This document shows, in pieces, positions 45,009 through 53,368 of a stretch of 64,000 bases of DNA. This stretch comes from Streptomyces sp. NBC_01216. GTDB taxonomy: Bacteria; Actinomycetota; Actinomycetes; Streptomycetales; Streptomycetaceae. The position numbers were made by a program, and so were the translations under genes. The notes beneath the pieces were generated by a model, which made no database searches, was not told the origin of the DNA, and saw nothing but the letters and a program-made list of their open reading frames with translations. Location of the stretch: NCBI RefSeq assembly GCF_035994945.1, contig NZ_CP108677.1:4278001-4342000 (forward strand), read 5' to 3'. Position 1 is the stretch's first letter, and each line of letters begins with the position of its first letter.

Positions 45009-45673
45009 CGGCCGCCGCCCCGCGGGTGCGTGCGGGCCGTGTGCCGGAGCCGCACCACGGCCACGACGGACCGCACCGTTCCCCCGGCGGGCCCGGCGAG
45101 TCCCCGGCAGGGGAAGGGCACACCGCCCACCCGGACCCCCGCGCGAAGGACGGCCTCGGGGGCGCGCTCACGGCCCCGTACGCGGCACTGGTCGTCACCG
45201 CCTCCAACCGCGCGGCGGCCGGCGTGTACGAGGACCGGGGCGGCCCGCTGCTCGTCGAGGGCCTCACCCGGATGGGTTTCGCCGTCGACGGACCTCAGGT
45301 CGTCCCGGACGGCGAGCCCGTCGCGGCGGCCCTGCGGGCCGGTGCCGCGGCCGGCTACGACGTCATCCTCACCACCGGCGGCACGGGCATCTCGCCCACC
45401 GACGCCACACCCGAGGCCACCCGGCCGCTCCTGGAACGGGAGATCCCCGGCATCCCCGAGGCGATCCGCGCCCACGGACGCCGGAACGTTCCCACCGCCG
45501 CGCTCTCCCGGGGACTCGCCGGAGTCGCCGGAGGCACCCTGATCGTGAACCTGCCCGGCTCCACCGGCGGTGTCCGCGACGGCCTGGCCGTCCTGGAGGA
45601 ACTCCTCGTCCACGCCGTCGACCAGATCCGCGGCGGTGACCATCCCCGACCCGGCCCGGGACAAGGATCATGA
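45005..45673 (+). CDS. moaB: MoaB/MogA-type molybdopterin-binding protein
   Basis: 222 residues, ATG 45005 overlapping the moaC stop. The core starts near residue 58 ([27 protein letters not shown]) and holds the MPT-binding motif [19 protein letters not shown] plus VNLPGSTGG. The first 57 residues (His, Gly and Pro-rich) are an unusual extension; with the overlapping ATG as the only clear start I keep them. Acts in MPT adenylylation. Ends in another ATGA overlap with the GNAT gene. Confidence 0.88.
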   Translation: MTAAAPRVRAGRVPEPHHGHDGPHRSPGGPGESPAGEGHTAHPDPRAKDGLGGALTAPYAALVVTASNRAAAGVYEDRGGPLLVEGLTRMGFAVDGPQVVPDGEPVAAALRAGAAAGYDVILTTGGTGISPTDATPEATRPLLEREIPGIPEAIRAHGRRNVPTAALSRGLAGVAGGTLIVNLPGSTGGVRDGLAVLEELLVHAVDQIRGGDHPRPGPGQGS

Positions 45674-46293
45674 TCCCGTCCTGGCCGGTGGTCCTCGTCG
45701 ACGGAGACGTCGTACTCCGCCCGATAAAACTCCGCGACCAGCGGACCTGGCGCGAGGTGAACCGCCGCAACCGCGACTGGCTGCGCCCCTGGGAGGCGAC
45801 GGTACCGCCGTACGCCCCCGGCGCCCCGGTCGCGCAGCGGCCCACCTACCGCCAGATGGTCCGCCACCTGAGGGCGGAGGCGAACGCGGGGCGGATGCTG
45901 CCGTTCGTGATCGAGTACCGAGGCGAGCTGGTGGGCCAGCTCACTGTGGCCGGCATCACCTGGGGATCGATGTGCTCCGGTCACGTCGGCTACTGGGTGG
46001 ACAGCGCCGTGGCCGGCCGGGGCGTCATGCCGACGGCGGTCGCGCTCGCCGTCGACCACTGCTTCCGCACGGTGGGACTGCACCGTATGGAAGTCTGTAT
46101 TCGGCCCGAGAACGGCCCTTCCCGGAGGGTCGTGGAGAAACTGGGATTCCGCGAGGAGGGTGTGCGCCCCCGCTATCTCCACATCGACGGCGCCTGGCGG
46201 GACCATCTCGTCTTCGCGCTCACGGTGGAAGAGGTCCCGGAGGGGCTGCTGCGGCGCTGGCACCGGGCGCGACCGCCCCACCCCGCACAATGA
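45670..46293 (+). CDS. GNAT-family N-acetyltransferase (RimJ/RimL-like)
   Basis: 207 residues, translationally coupled to moaB by ATGA. LRPIKLRDQRTWREVNRRNRDWLRPWEAT is the RimJ/RimL N-terminus, and GYWVDSAVAGRGVMPTAVALAVDHCF with RMEVCIRPENGPSRRVVEKLGF is the acetyl-CoA site. Probably acetylates a protein N-terminus. In many actinobacteria this gene sits between the moa/galU genes and the sepX/glpR gene, as here. Confidence 0.88.
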   Translation: MIPSWPVVLVDGDVVLRPIKLRDQRTWREVNRRNRDWLRPWEATVPPYAPGAPVAQRPTYRQMVRHLRAEANAGRMLPFVIEYRGELVGQLTVAGITWGSMCSGHVGYWVDSAVAGRGVMPTAVALAVDHCFRTVGLHRMEVCIRPENGPSRRVVEKLGFREEGVRPRYLHIDGAWRDHLVFALTVEEVPEGLLRRWHRARPPHPAQ

Positions 46294-46446
46294 AATAGAT
46301 GTTCGAATTCTCTCGACGGTCGATCGACGGTCGGTCGCCAATCGATCCGAACAATCACAAAAAAGTTCAGTGATATCAGCCAGATCGTGCGACACACCGG
46401 GCCAATTGGCCGATGCCCTCACCTGAACCCCTCTACGGTGAGAGGC

Positions 46447-47505
46447 GTGAGCAGCAGCGGCCTCATCTACGCAGTCATCGTCGGGGCCTGGGCCGCCTAC
46501 TTGGTACCGATGTGGCTCCGCAGGCAGGACGAGCTGAACGAGGCTCGTCCGACGGAACGCTTCAGCACCGCCATCCGGCTGCTTTCCGGACGGGCGGGCA
46601 TGGAGCGCCGGTACGCCAAGGAGCTGAAGGACCGGGACCGTACGGCGGACCACGCGGAACCCGACGTCGACCCGGACGCCGAGACGGAGCATTTGAGCTC
46701 GGTCGACGTCCGGGCCTTTTCCGCGCCTCCGGCCAGGACGGAAGCCCGGCTCGAACTCCCGGCCCCGGCCCCCGCGCCGGCCCCCCGCCGGCCCTCGAAG
46801 ACGTCGGCCGAGCGGGCCCGCCGGAGCAAGGTGCTCGCACGGCGCCGGCGCACCACCGTCGTCCTCTTCCTCGCCTTCACCCTCGGCGCGGTCGTCGCTG
46901 CCGTGGGCGGCCTCACGTTCCTGTGGGCGCCGGCCGTCCCCGCGGTGCTGCTGAGCACGTACATCGTGCATCTGCGGGTGCAGGAGCGGCGGCGTTTCGT
47001 CTACGTGATGGACCGCCGCCGCGCCGAGGCGGCGGCGGCCCGGCTCCGCGAGAGCCGGCCGCAGCGCCGGCAGCCCACGTCCTCCTCGTCGTCGGCGTCC
47101 TCCGCCGACGACGAGTCGAGCCACCCGGAACCGGCGCCCTCACCCGAGCTCTCCCCGCAGGAGGCCGGCCGCCGCGCGCTCGTCGAGCAGACCGACCACG
47201 CGGAGTGGGTGGACCAGCAGCGCGAGCGCGGCCCGGCCCGGGGGGACAGCTGGGAACCGGTCCCGGTGCCACTCCCCACCTACGTCACCGCCCCGGTCGC
47301 GCCTCGCGCCACGAGCGGGATCGACATCACGGACCCGGACACCTGGAGCGCCGCCCGCTCCTCCACGGCCGCGGACCCCGCCCCGGCCGCCGCCCCGTCC
47401 CCCCGCCGCCGCGGCACCCCCCAGCGCGGCGCCCGCGACCACGGCCGTACCCCGCTCTTCGACCAGTACGCGGACGAGGACCGCCCGCGCGCCGCCAACG
47501 AATGA
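46447..47505 (+). CDS. sepX: Divisome membrane protein SepX (GlpR)
   Basis: 352 residues from GTG 46447. The N-terminus SSSGLIYAVIVGAWAAYLVPMWLRRQDEL is a single membrane helix that ends in a well conserved charged motif. A second hydrophobic hairpin lies near 140-180 (VVLFLAFTLGAVVAAVGGLTFLWAP). The rest is disordered and ends HGRTPLFDQYADEDRPRAANE. The gene context (galU, moeA, GNAT) matches sepX/glpR in actinobacteria. SepX supports cell division and hyphal septation in Streptomyces. GACAC at 46391-46395 could be a WhiA half-site but is only five bases. Confidence 0.85.
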   Translation: MSSSGLIYAVIVGAWAAYLVPMWLRRQDELNEARPTERFSTAIRLLSGRAGMERRYAKELKDRDRTADHAEPDVDPDAETEHLSSVDVRAFSAPPARTEARLELPAPAPAPAPRRPSKTSAERARRSKVLARRRRTTVVLFLAFTLGAVVAAVGGLTFLWAPAVPAVLLSTYIVHLRVQERRRFVYVMDRRRAEAAAARLRESRPQRRQPTSSSSSASSADDESSHPEPAPSPELSPQEAGRRALVEQTDHAEWVDQQRERGPARGDSWEPVPVPLPTYVTAPVAPRATSGIDITDPDTWSAARSSTAADPAPAAAPSPRRRGTPQRGARDHGRTPLFDQYADEDRPRAANE

Positions 47506-47579
47506 GACCCGTCGACTGACCTGCGGGGAGCGGATTTCCGAGTATCCCGATCGGGGTGCTAATGTTTCACACGTCGCAA

Positions 47580-47653
47580 GGGCCTGTGGCGCAGTCTGGT
47601 AGCGCACCTCGTTCGCATCGAGGGGGTCTGGGGTTCAAATCCCCACAGGTCCA
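47580..47653 (+). tRNA. tRNA-Ala (anticodon CGC)
   Basis: 74 bases with all four stems. Acceptor GGGCCTG/CAGGTCC (47580-47586/47646-47652) has the G3-U70 wobble that identifies alanine tRNA. Anticodon stem CCTCG/CGAGG, loop TTCGCAT, anticodon CGC at 47614-47616. T arm TGGGG/CCCCA with loop TTCAAAT. Discriminator A at 47653; CCA is not encoded. Transposon remnants and a putative accessory module follow directly downstream. Confidence 0.96.
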
Positions 47654-47690
47654 CAAGCGACTGTTCTTGAGTTCGCTCAGGGAGAGTTCA

Positions 47691-47729
47691 CGAGATCCCG
47701 TCCGATCTGATTGATCGGGCGGGATCTCG
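47691..47729 (+). terminator. Long hairpin downstream of tRNA-Ala
   Basis: CGAGATCCCG/CGGGATCTCG continues inward through a U-G pair to CCGATC/GATCGG, in all about 17 pairs with a 5-base loop. Likely terminator of the tRNA transcript. The rest of 47730-47887 shows no gene I can support. Confidence 0.75.
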
Positions 47730-47887
47730 GCGTTTCCTGGGTCTGTTCGAGGTGCGTCCGAACGAGGTCGATGCTGGGGACGGGTGTCTGGCGGTCGTCG
47801 GCCTGAAGTTTCGGGGTGATTCCGGTGCGTCTGGCGTTTTGGGGCCGTCGGTGGGCGCGTGTGATCCCCGCTTGTGGTGCTGAGGTC

Positions 47888-48400
47888 TCAGGTGGTCGTG
47901 CAGATCTCCGGACCCTTGGGTGGAGGCAGGCCGGCCGCGTCGGGTGGCCGTGCGGCAGGTCCGGCGGTGGGGGCGACTTCATGCATCCAGGCGACTTCCC
48001 GGGCCGTGGCGCGGGCCGCTCTCAGCGAAGCGAGTGCGGCCTCGTCGGTGTCGGCGAGCAACCGCCAGGCCGTGGGCGTGGAGGCGACCGGGCCGAACAC
48101 CCCTGCCTGGTCCCGCGGCACGGCCAGATCCGTATTGGCCTCGCCGCCGTCGGCGAGCATCACCGCCAAATCGGTGGCGATCCGGCCCGGATCATGCCCG
48201 GTCCCGCGCGGCCGGAGCGGCCTGAGCGCGGTGAAGTACGCGGCGGTGAGCCCGGTGGCATCAGCGAGATCAGCCAGCAACCGTGCCCCGGCATGACCGA
48301 CCACCCCCGAACCATCGGCACTGACCTGAACCCTGGACGCAACCCGATAGCCCGCACGTAGAAAGTGCCCTCCGCCTGGACCGACAGAACCCCTCAGCAA
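47888..48400 (-). pseudogene. Truncated IS1380-family transposase (N-terminal part)
   Basis: The leftward frame encodes VQVSADGSGVVGHAGARLL, HDPGRIATDLAVMLADGG and FGPVASTPTAWRLLADTD, the N-terminal region of IS1380-type DDE transposases. These are normally about 450 residues, but here the similarity ends near 47930 and the frame stops at 47888, so the catalytic half is lost. The start is unclear; the match begins near 48345. The sequence left of it looks unrelated. A dead fragment. Confidence 0.82.
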
Positions 48401-48432
48401 GGTTCATCGTTCCAGGTCAGGAAGGCACTTTC
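48361..48432. repeat. Inverted-repeat end of the IS1380-like remnant
   Basis: GAAAGTGCC (48361-48369) and GGCACTTTC (48424-48432) are perfect inverted repeats, with a second inner pair CCTGGA/TCCAGG (48375-48380/48411-48416). They flank the start of the transposase frame and are likely the surviving 5' end region of the element. The interval 48433-48668 shows nothing I can name. Confidence 0.55.
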
Positions 48433-48668
48433 GCGTTTCCGCCCCACAGCCAGTCGTCCCCAAGTGAAACGGCGAGGTTAACCGCAGGTTCCTCACGTAC
48501 ACCTTCTGGCCTCGCTTGCCGGACCCGCACCGTCTGGCAGTACCGGCGCGTCCCGTCGTTGTCGGGGCTGCTTCCCGCCCTCCCCGGCATCCCCCGGGTC
48601 GGACTGCCCCCAGCTTCTACCGGACCGCTGCGACGGCCCGGCGGTAGTGGTCTTTCACCACCACTCGG

Positions 48669-49019
48669 TCACACAGAACTTCGTGGCGCACCCATGCATC
48701 GCTTGAAGACATCACGCTCCATCTCCAGCTCCCGGATCCGCTTGTTCTTCTCCCCGATCTCCCGGCGCAGCCGCTCCAGCTCGGCCCGCTCGGCCTCCCG
48801 CACCCGACCGCCACCGCCACTGGCGGCTGTCGGTTGTACGGGCCGGTCCGAGGACGTCGTCCCGTTGCGCCGCCACCGCGACACCCAGCTGTGCGGCGTG
48901 CCCGGGTTGATCCCGAGCTCCTCGGCCACGTCGCCGACCGGCTTCCCGGTCTCGACCACGATGCGCACCGCGCCCTCACGGAACTCGGCGTCGTACGGCG
49001 GCTTCTTCTTGGACCCCAT
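48669..49019 (-). pseudogene. IS3-family transposase OrfA fragment
   Basis: From ATG 49019: GSKKKPPYDAEFREGAVRIVVETGKP, then HTH VGDVAEELGINPGTPHSWVSRW and the leucine-zipper-like ELERLRREIGEKNKRIRELEMERDVFKRCM typical of IS3 OrfA. After KRCM the reading changes to GAPRSSV and stops; no OrfB (DDE integrase) follows to the left. The element is thus truncated and cannot move alone. Confidence 0.82.
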
Positions 49020-49164
49020 GAACCCCAACTTCCCCTGCAATCACGGGCTCCACGCTACGAGGGGATGGTCACCTGGCCGCATAGGGAAGGTCTCTACGTT
49101 TCCAGGAGATTGACAATGCCGAGTTCCCCCACGGCTTGTAGATGTCGCACAGCCGCGTCGGGCA

Positions 49165-50346
49165 ATGGAAGGCTCGCTTATCCAGGGCATCGCGAACGGC
49201 GTACCGACGCCTGTGGCGATGATGCTGGGTGGCGCGCGGATCAATTTCTCCTCGCCTCAGGAGGTCATCGACTCCGGCTTCGGTACCGACTGGGCCTCGA
49301 AGGTCCGGACGGTGCCCACGCGCGCATTCAACATGATCCGTGCCGACGTGCCGGACGACGGCACGCTGGTTCAGGGGACCGGCGGGAATTCTCCCGTCGC
49401 GGCGATCATCGGTGGCGCGCGGGTCAACTTCTCCTCGCCTCAGGAGGTCATCGACTCCGGCTTCGGTACCGACTGGGGCTCGAAGGTCCGCGCGCTCCCC
49501 GCCCGGGCGTTCAGCCTGATCCCCGACCGGATCGGGGACGGTACGCGGGTGAAGAAGGCCGGTGCCGCGTCGCAGGCCGGCATCGTCGGGGGCGCCAAGG
49601 TGCCGTTCGCGTCGATGGACGAGCTGATCGCCTGCGGGTTCGGGGACAAGCGGATGTGGACCGTCCCCGACCGCGTGTGGGAAGCGCTCACGACCAAGAT
49701 CGAGGACGGCACCCGGCTGAAGAAGGCGGGGTGGTCGTCGGAGGCCGCGGTCGTCGGTGGCGCGAGGGTGGACTTCCACACGGAAGCCGAACGTAACGAC
49801 GCCGGATACGGCGGCGTCATGCTCCAGTACATCCCGGCCCGGGTGTGGGACGCGATGACGACGAGGATCGCGGACGGCACGCGCATCGCGAAGAGCGGGT
49901 GGTCGTCGGAGGCCGCGGTCGTCGGTGGTGCGAGGGTGGACTTCCACACGGAAGCCGAACGTAACGACGCCGGATACGGCGCCAAGCCTCGCCAGGTCGT
50001 CCCGGTCCGGGTGTGGGACGCGCTCCCCCGCCAGATCGCGGACGGTACGCGGGTGAAGAAGGCCAGTGCCACGTCACAGGCAGGGATCATCGGAGGGGCG
50101 AAGGTGCCGTTCGCGTCGATGGAGGAGCTGATCGCGTCCGGGTTCGGGGACAAGCCGATGTGGACCGTCCCCGACCGGGTCTGGGACGCCCTTCCGACCC
50201 GGTTCGCGGACGGCACCCTGCTCAAGGCGCGTGACTCGTCGACGGTTTGGCGAATGCTCGACGGCAAGAAGGCCGGGATCACCGGTCCGGCCGGAACCGT
50301 ATGGGTCGTTCCCCAGCGCATTCTGGATGCCATTCCACAGGGCTGA
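49165..50346 (+). CDS. Seven-repeat protein, possibly surface-associated, function unknown
   Basis: 393 residues from ATG 49165, almost wholly made of seven repeats of about 56 residues. Each has the pattern DGTxxxK ... A(I/V)xGGA(K/R)VxF ... E ... GFG ... VPxRVWDA. Repeats 3 and 6 are nearly identical, as are 4 and 5 (also at DNA level: 49730-49811 and 49901-49982). The motif recalls DGTLVRG...VYVVVGGAR beta-repeats in exported actinobacterial proteins, yet no signal peptide is seen. The frame is open for about 50 bases upstream and an IS3 remnant abuts it, so it may be the 3' part of a longer gene. Confidence 0.7.
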   Translation: MEGSLIQGIANGVPTPVAMMLGGARINFSSPQEVIDSGFGTDWASKVRTVPTRAFNMIRADVPDDGTLVQGTGGNSPVAAIIGGARVNFSSPQEVIDSGFGTDWGSKVRALPARAFSLIPDRIGDGTRVKKAGAASQAGIVGGAKVPFASMDELIACGFGDKRMWTVPDRVWEALTTKIEDGTRLKKAGWSSEAAVVGGARVDFHTEAERNDAGYGGVMLQYIPARVWDAMTTRIADGTRIAKSGWSSEAAVVGGARVDFHTEAERNDAGYGAKPRQVVPVRVWDALPRQIADGTRVKKASATSQAGIIGGAKVPFASMEELIASGFGDKPMWTVPDRVWDALPTRFADGTLLKARDSSTVWRMLDGKKAGITGPAGTVWVVPQRILDAIPQG

Positions 50347-50364
50347 CCAGCACGTGGCGGCATG

Positions 50365-50398
50365 GCGGGGCAGGGAGGGTGTTGCTTCCCTGCCCCGC
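50365..50398 (+). terminator. Terminator after the repeat-protein gene
   Basis: Perfect 12-bp stem GCGGGGCAGGGA/TCCCTGCCCCGC (50365-50376/50387-50398), followed by TTCGTTC, 19 bases past the stop. Confidence 0.85.
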
Positions 50399-50927
50399 TT
50401 CGTTCTCGATGACGGGCCGGTTCCGCATTCCGTTGCCGGGTTGATCACTATCAGGTTCCGAGACGAGCTGTGGAGGCCGCTGGGATCACGCCGTGCGTCC
50501 TCTGACAGCTGAGGAAGCCTGGACCTCGGAGAGGTGGGAAACGATCTTCGTCGTTTCGGGGATCGTTCGATGCCTGTTCGGGGGGCGGGTTGATGTGAGA
50601 TACGGCTTCTGGCCTTGCTCCCAGCCAGGTCACGGTGACTGTGTGTGGTGATCGGCTTCTCGATGGTCAGCGACTGACGACCCGCCCGTAGGCGGGTCCG
50701 GCGCGAGAGCGGACACTGATGGCTGATTCGAGTGTCTCGTCCACGCCGTCGCGCTGGCAATCGGCGGGGCGGCGTGCTGCGAGGTGTCTGCGGCGGGCTC
50801 GTGCTGGGGGTCGGTCTTCGCGAGGCGGTGGTGGCGGGGCACGCACGCACGACGGCCTTTGACTCGTCCCAACCTCCTGCCCCTGAACGTCGATTGGCTT
50901 GTCATGGGGTCGTGATGCAATGGCGTG
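50399..50927. other. Gene-free interval before the type VII-like module
   Basis: 529 bases. ORFs in both directions are short, Arg/Pro/His-rich and unlike any family, so I take none. An 8-bp hairpin GACCCGCC/GGCGGGTC lies at 50678-50697. Promoters of the module must be here, but I see no clear -10/-35 pair. Confidence 0.5.
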
Positions 50928-51401
50928 ATGGCATGGGATGAATGGGACCGCGCGAAAGCGGACGTGACCGCCCAACGGCAAGCCTCGATGCGACTCAATC
51001 AACTGCCGGGCGGTCCAGGGGGTGGCGGGCAGGCCGATCTCGTCGTGAACCAGGACGACCTCGGCGGCGTCGGCCATGAAGCCTTCGTCCTGCACAGCCA
51101 ACTGCATAGGGCGGCTGACATCGCCGGTGCCGGTGCCGACAAGGAGGGGGCCGGCTCCACGATGCAGGCGGCATCGGCCTTGAAGGGCAGCGGTTTCGCC
51201 CTCGGGGATGAGCTGCAGACGACGGTGTCCATATGGACTTCGCAGGTCAAGAGCGTCCTTCAGGCATGTGCGCATATCTCGAACCACCTGGACTACTCGA
51301 AGAAGGCGCACGCGGAGGAGGACGCCGCGATCGCCGCGTCCCTCCGGAACCGGGACGGCTCGGCCGTGCCTGTTTCCCGGCTCACCGAGCACTTCAAGTA
51401 G
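50928..51401 (+). CDS. Small helical partner protein of a type VII (WXG)-like module
   Basis: 157 residues. Opens MAWDEWDRAKADV, followed by LNQLPGGPGGGGQADLVVNQDDLG, and the rest is helical (LHSQLHRAADIAG, SVLQACAHISNHLDYSKKAHAEED). This pattern is known to me from many Streptomyces loci, always just in front of a long WXG-containing protein, as here. Role probably that of a secretion partner or chaperone; not proven. The start could be the GTG one codon earlier. No strong ribosome site. Confidence 0.65.
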   Translation: MAWDEWDRAKADVTAQRQASMRLNQLPGGPGGGGQADLVVNQDDLGGVGHEAFVLHSQLHRAADIAGAGADKEGAGSTMQAASALKGSGFALGDELQTTVSIWTSQVKSVLQACAHISNHLDYSKKAHAEEDAAIAASLRNRDGSAVPVSRLTEHFK

Positions 51402-51413
51402 GGGAGGTTCATC

Positions 51414-52838
51414 ATGAACTACACCGAGCTCATGGAAGTCGACCTCGGTAAATTGGGGACGGCGGTCGCCGACTGGAAGCGCGTGGCCGGGGAGATGCAG
51501 CGGCTCGGCGGCGAGGCCCGCGACGGTATGAAGGCGAAGGCTGACAAGGCACGGTGGGAGGGCGTAAACGCGGGTGTGACCCGGGACTTCGTCGGCAAGA
51601 CGGTGAAGGAGTTCGCGGACCTCCACGTGGAGGCGCAGAGCATCTTCAGTGTCCTCGATGATGCGCACACCGAGCTGAAGAGCATCCAGCAGCATGCCAG
51701 GAGCGTGACCGCCGAGGCCAAGGAGAAGGGCTTCAGCGTCACCGGACGCGAGGACGGCACCGTAGTGATCGCGGACGCCCTCATCTGCGAGGTGGATGGG
51801 CCCGGGCAGAGGAAACGCGACATGATGCAGTGGTACGCCGACACGCTGACCGGGATCGTGAGCCATGCCTCCGAGGTCGACGCGGCTGCGGTACGGGCGC
51901 TGCGCGCGAGCCACGGCGGTGATCCGAACAATGCCGGCCACGCGGCGTACACGTCGCTCGACCAGGACATGCTGCCCCGCGCCGTGAAACTCGCCGGTCT
52001 GGGCGAAGACGCCAACGACAAGCAGCGCGCGGAGCTGCGGCGGCTGTGGCAGTCCCTGAGTCCCGAGGCCCGGGCGCAGCTGTGGACCCAGAGCAAGGAC
52101 GACCTGCTGGCCGCCGGCCTGTTGACCCCGACGGTGAAGCGGGTGGCCGCTGACGACGGGGCCGGACCGTACGACGCCGATTCACCCGGTCTCGGGGACT
52201 ACTGGAAGGAGTTCCAGGCCAACGGGATCTCGAACAGCGGTGACTTCATCGGCAAGACGGATGCGGCCCGGCACATGGATCACTATCTGAACGGGACTGG
52301 CAAGACCCTCGACCTTGACGTCGACAGGATGCTGACAGACGACGGGAAGCTGCGAGATGCGGCGGCGAAGGCGCGCGCCGCAGAGCAGGATGAGTGGCGC
52401 CGCCAGGCGTTGGATGCCTTCGCGCAGTCGGGCGGCAAGGCCGTCGCGATCCCCGTGGAATCCTTGGGCCAGTCGTATACCCACGAGGACCGCAACTGGT
52501 ACCTGGCTGTGGGTAGTGCAATGTCGAACACAACGGGTGTGGTGACAGCCGTGCCCGGTCCGGACGGCAAGCCGCAGGTGACCATCGACTACCAGGTGAA
52601 CGTGTGGGACCGGTACAACTGGGACCCAGGCAAGGCAACCCCCATTGGTCCGACCACGGTGACCGACTCCGACATGGCCCGGATGCACACCACTGGGCTT
52701 GCGAGGGAGTTCGACATGAGAGGCAGCAGTTCGGTGCAGCAGCACGAGATGAGTTCGGGCGACGCCTGGCCCGACCCGAAGGAACCGGGGCGGGACGGTA
52801 CGCGCACGGATATCGGTCGGAACGGGGACGCCCGTTGA
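51414..52838 (+). CDS. WXG-containing putative type VII secretion substrate
   Basis: 474 residues; ATG 51414 follows GGGGAGG. N-terminal about 100 residues form a helical hairpin with WEG at 48-50 (KARWEGVNAGVTRDFV), the WXG turn of Esx/LXG-type proteins. The middle is helical (LRASHGGDPNNAGHAAYTSLD, RRLWQSLSPEARAQLW). The last 130 residues are a separate beta-rich domain (RNWYLAVGSAMSNTTGVVT, VNVWDRYNWDPGK, TTGLAREFDMRG), the likely effector end; I cannot name it. Starts 12 bases after the small partner gene and overlaps the lipoprotein gene. Confidence 0.7.
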   Translation: MNYTELMEVDLGKLGTAVADWKRVAGEMQRLGGEARDGMKAKADKARWEGVNAGVTRDFVGKTVKEFADLHVEAQSIFSVLDDAHTELKSIQQHARSVTAEAKEKGFSVTGREDGTVVIADALICEVDGPGQRKRDMMQWYADTLTGIVSHASEVDAAAVRALRASHGGDPNNAGHAAYTSLDQDMLPRAVKLAGLGEDANDKQRAELRRLWQSLSPEARAQLWTQSKDDLLAAGLLTPTVKRVAADDGAGPYDADSPGLGDYWKEFQANGISNSGDFIGKTDAARHMDHYLNGTGKTLDLDVDRMLTDDGKLRDAAAKARAAEQDEWRRQALDAFAQSGGKAVAIPVESLGQSYTHEDRNWYLAVGSAMSNTTGVVTAVPGPDGKPQVTIDYQVNVWDRYNWDPGKATPIGPTTVTDSDMARMHTTGLAREFDMRGSSSVQQHEMSSGDAWPDPKEPGRDGTRTDIGRNGDAR

Positions 52839-53368
52839 GCTCGACACGAGCACGGACACGGCGCCCGCTGCTCATCGCCGGTGCGGGATTGCTTGCTTGT
52901 CTGCTGGCCGGCTGCATGGGGTCGACAGCCGAACACGGGAGTCAGAAGGAGAGCCGCTCACCGGGACGGCAGGTTCCGTACTGGGTGGACGGGGCCACCG
53001 TGGAGTCGGTCGCCAAGACGCTGCGGGTGCAGATTCCCTCGACAGCGACCGAGGCCAAGTCCGCTTACCAGAAGGGCTTGCAGGACGACGGCCTGCTCTT
53101 GTCCTTCGTTCTGCCCACCGACGCGGTGGACGGATTCCTCACACAGCTGAAGCCGGAGCGGCCCCTGCGTCTACGGGAACAGCCATTCGTGGGGGAGGGG
53201 AAGACGACGCCGTTCTCGCACCTGGGCCTGCCGGAGCCGGATTCGCTCGCCGGCGTTCGCGAAGGCATGGTGTGCGCACCCTGCAAGGGTGACCTGAACG
53301 CGCTGGAGGTCGCCGTGGCAAGGATCGATGACCACAGCAGCCGCGTGTACCTGAGCGGCGTGGACTGA
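52835..53368 (+). CDS. Putative lipoprotein, last gene of the type VII-like module
   Basis: 177 residues from TTG 52835, whose TTGA overlaps the stop of the upstream gene and which has GGGGA seven bases upstream. The signal peptide RRPLLIAGAGLLACLLAGC ends in a clean lipobox. The mature part has VPYWVDGATVESVAKTLRVQIPSTATEAKSAYQ and DDGLLLSFVLPTDAVDGFL. Coupled to the WXG protein, it could be its immunity factor or a membrane partner; both are inference. Confidence 0.7.
   Translation: MSSTRARTRRPLLIAGAGLLACLLAGCMGSTAEHGSQKESRSPGRQVPYWVDGATVESVAKTLRVQIPSTATEAKSAYQKGLQDDGLLLSFVLPTDAVDGFLTQLKPERPLRLREQPFVGEGKTTPFSHLGLPEPDSLAGVREGMVCAPCKGDLNALEVAVARIDDHSSRVYLSGVD

Noticed and set aside
47677..47982. 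Leftward 101-codon ORF as the tail of an integrase at the tRNA
   Set aside because: It runs through the tRNA terminator hairpin, shows no Arg-His-Arg-Tyr integrase residues and is Pro/Arg-rich.
50630..50998. Leftward 122-codon ORF before the WXG module
   Set aside because: His/Ser/Arg-rich composition, no ribosome site and no family similarity; overlaps the start of the supported small helical gene.
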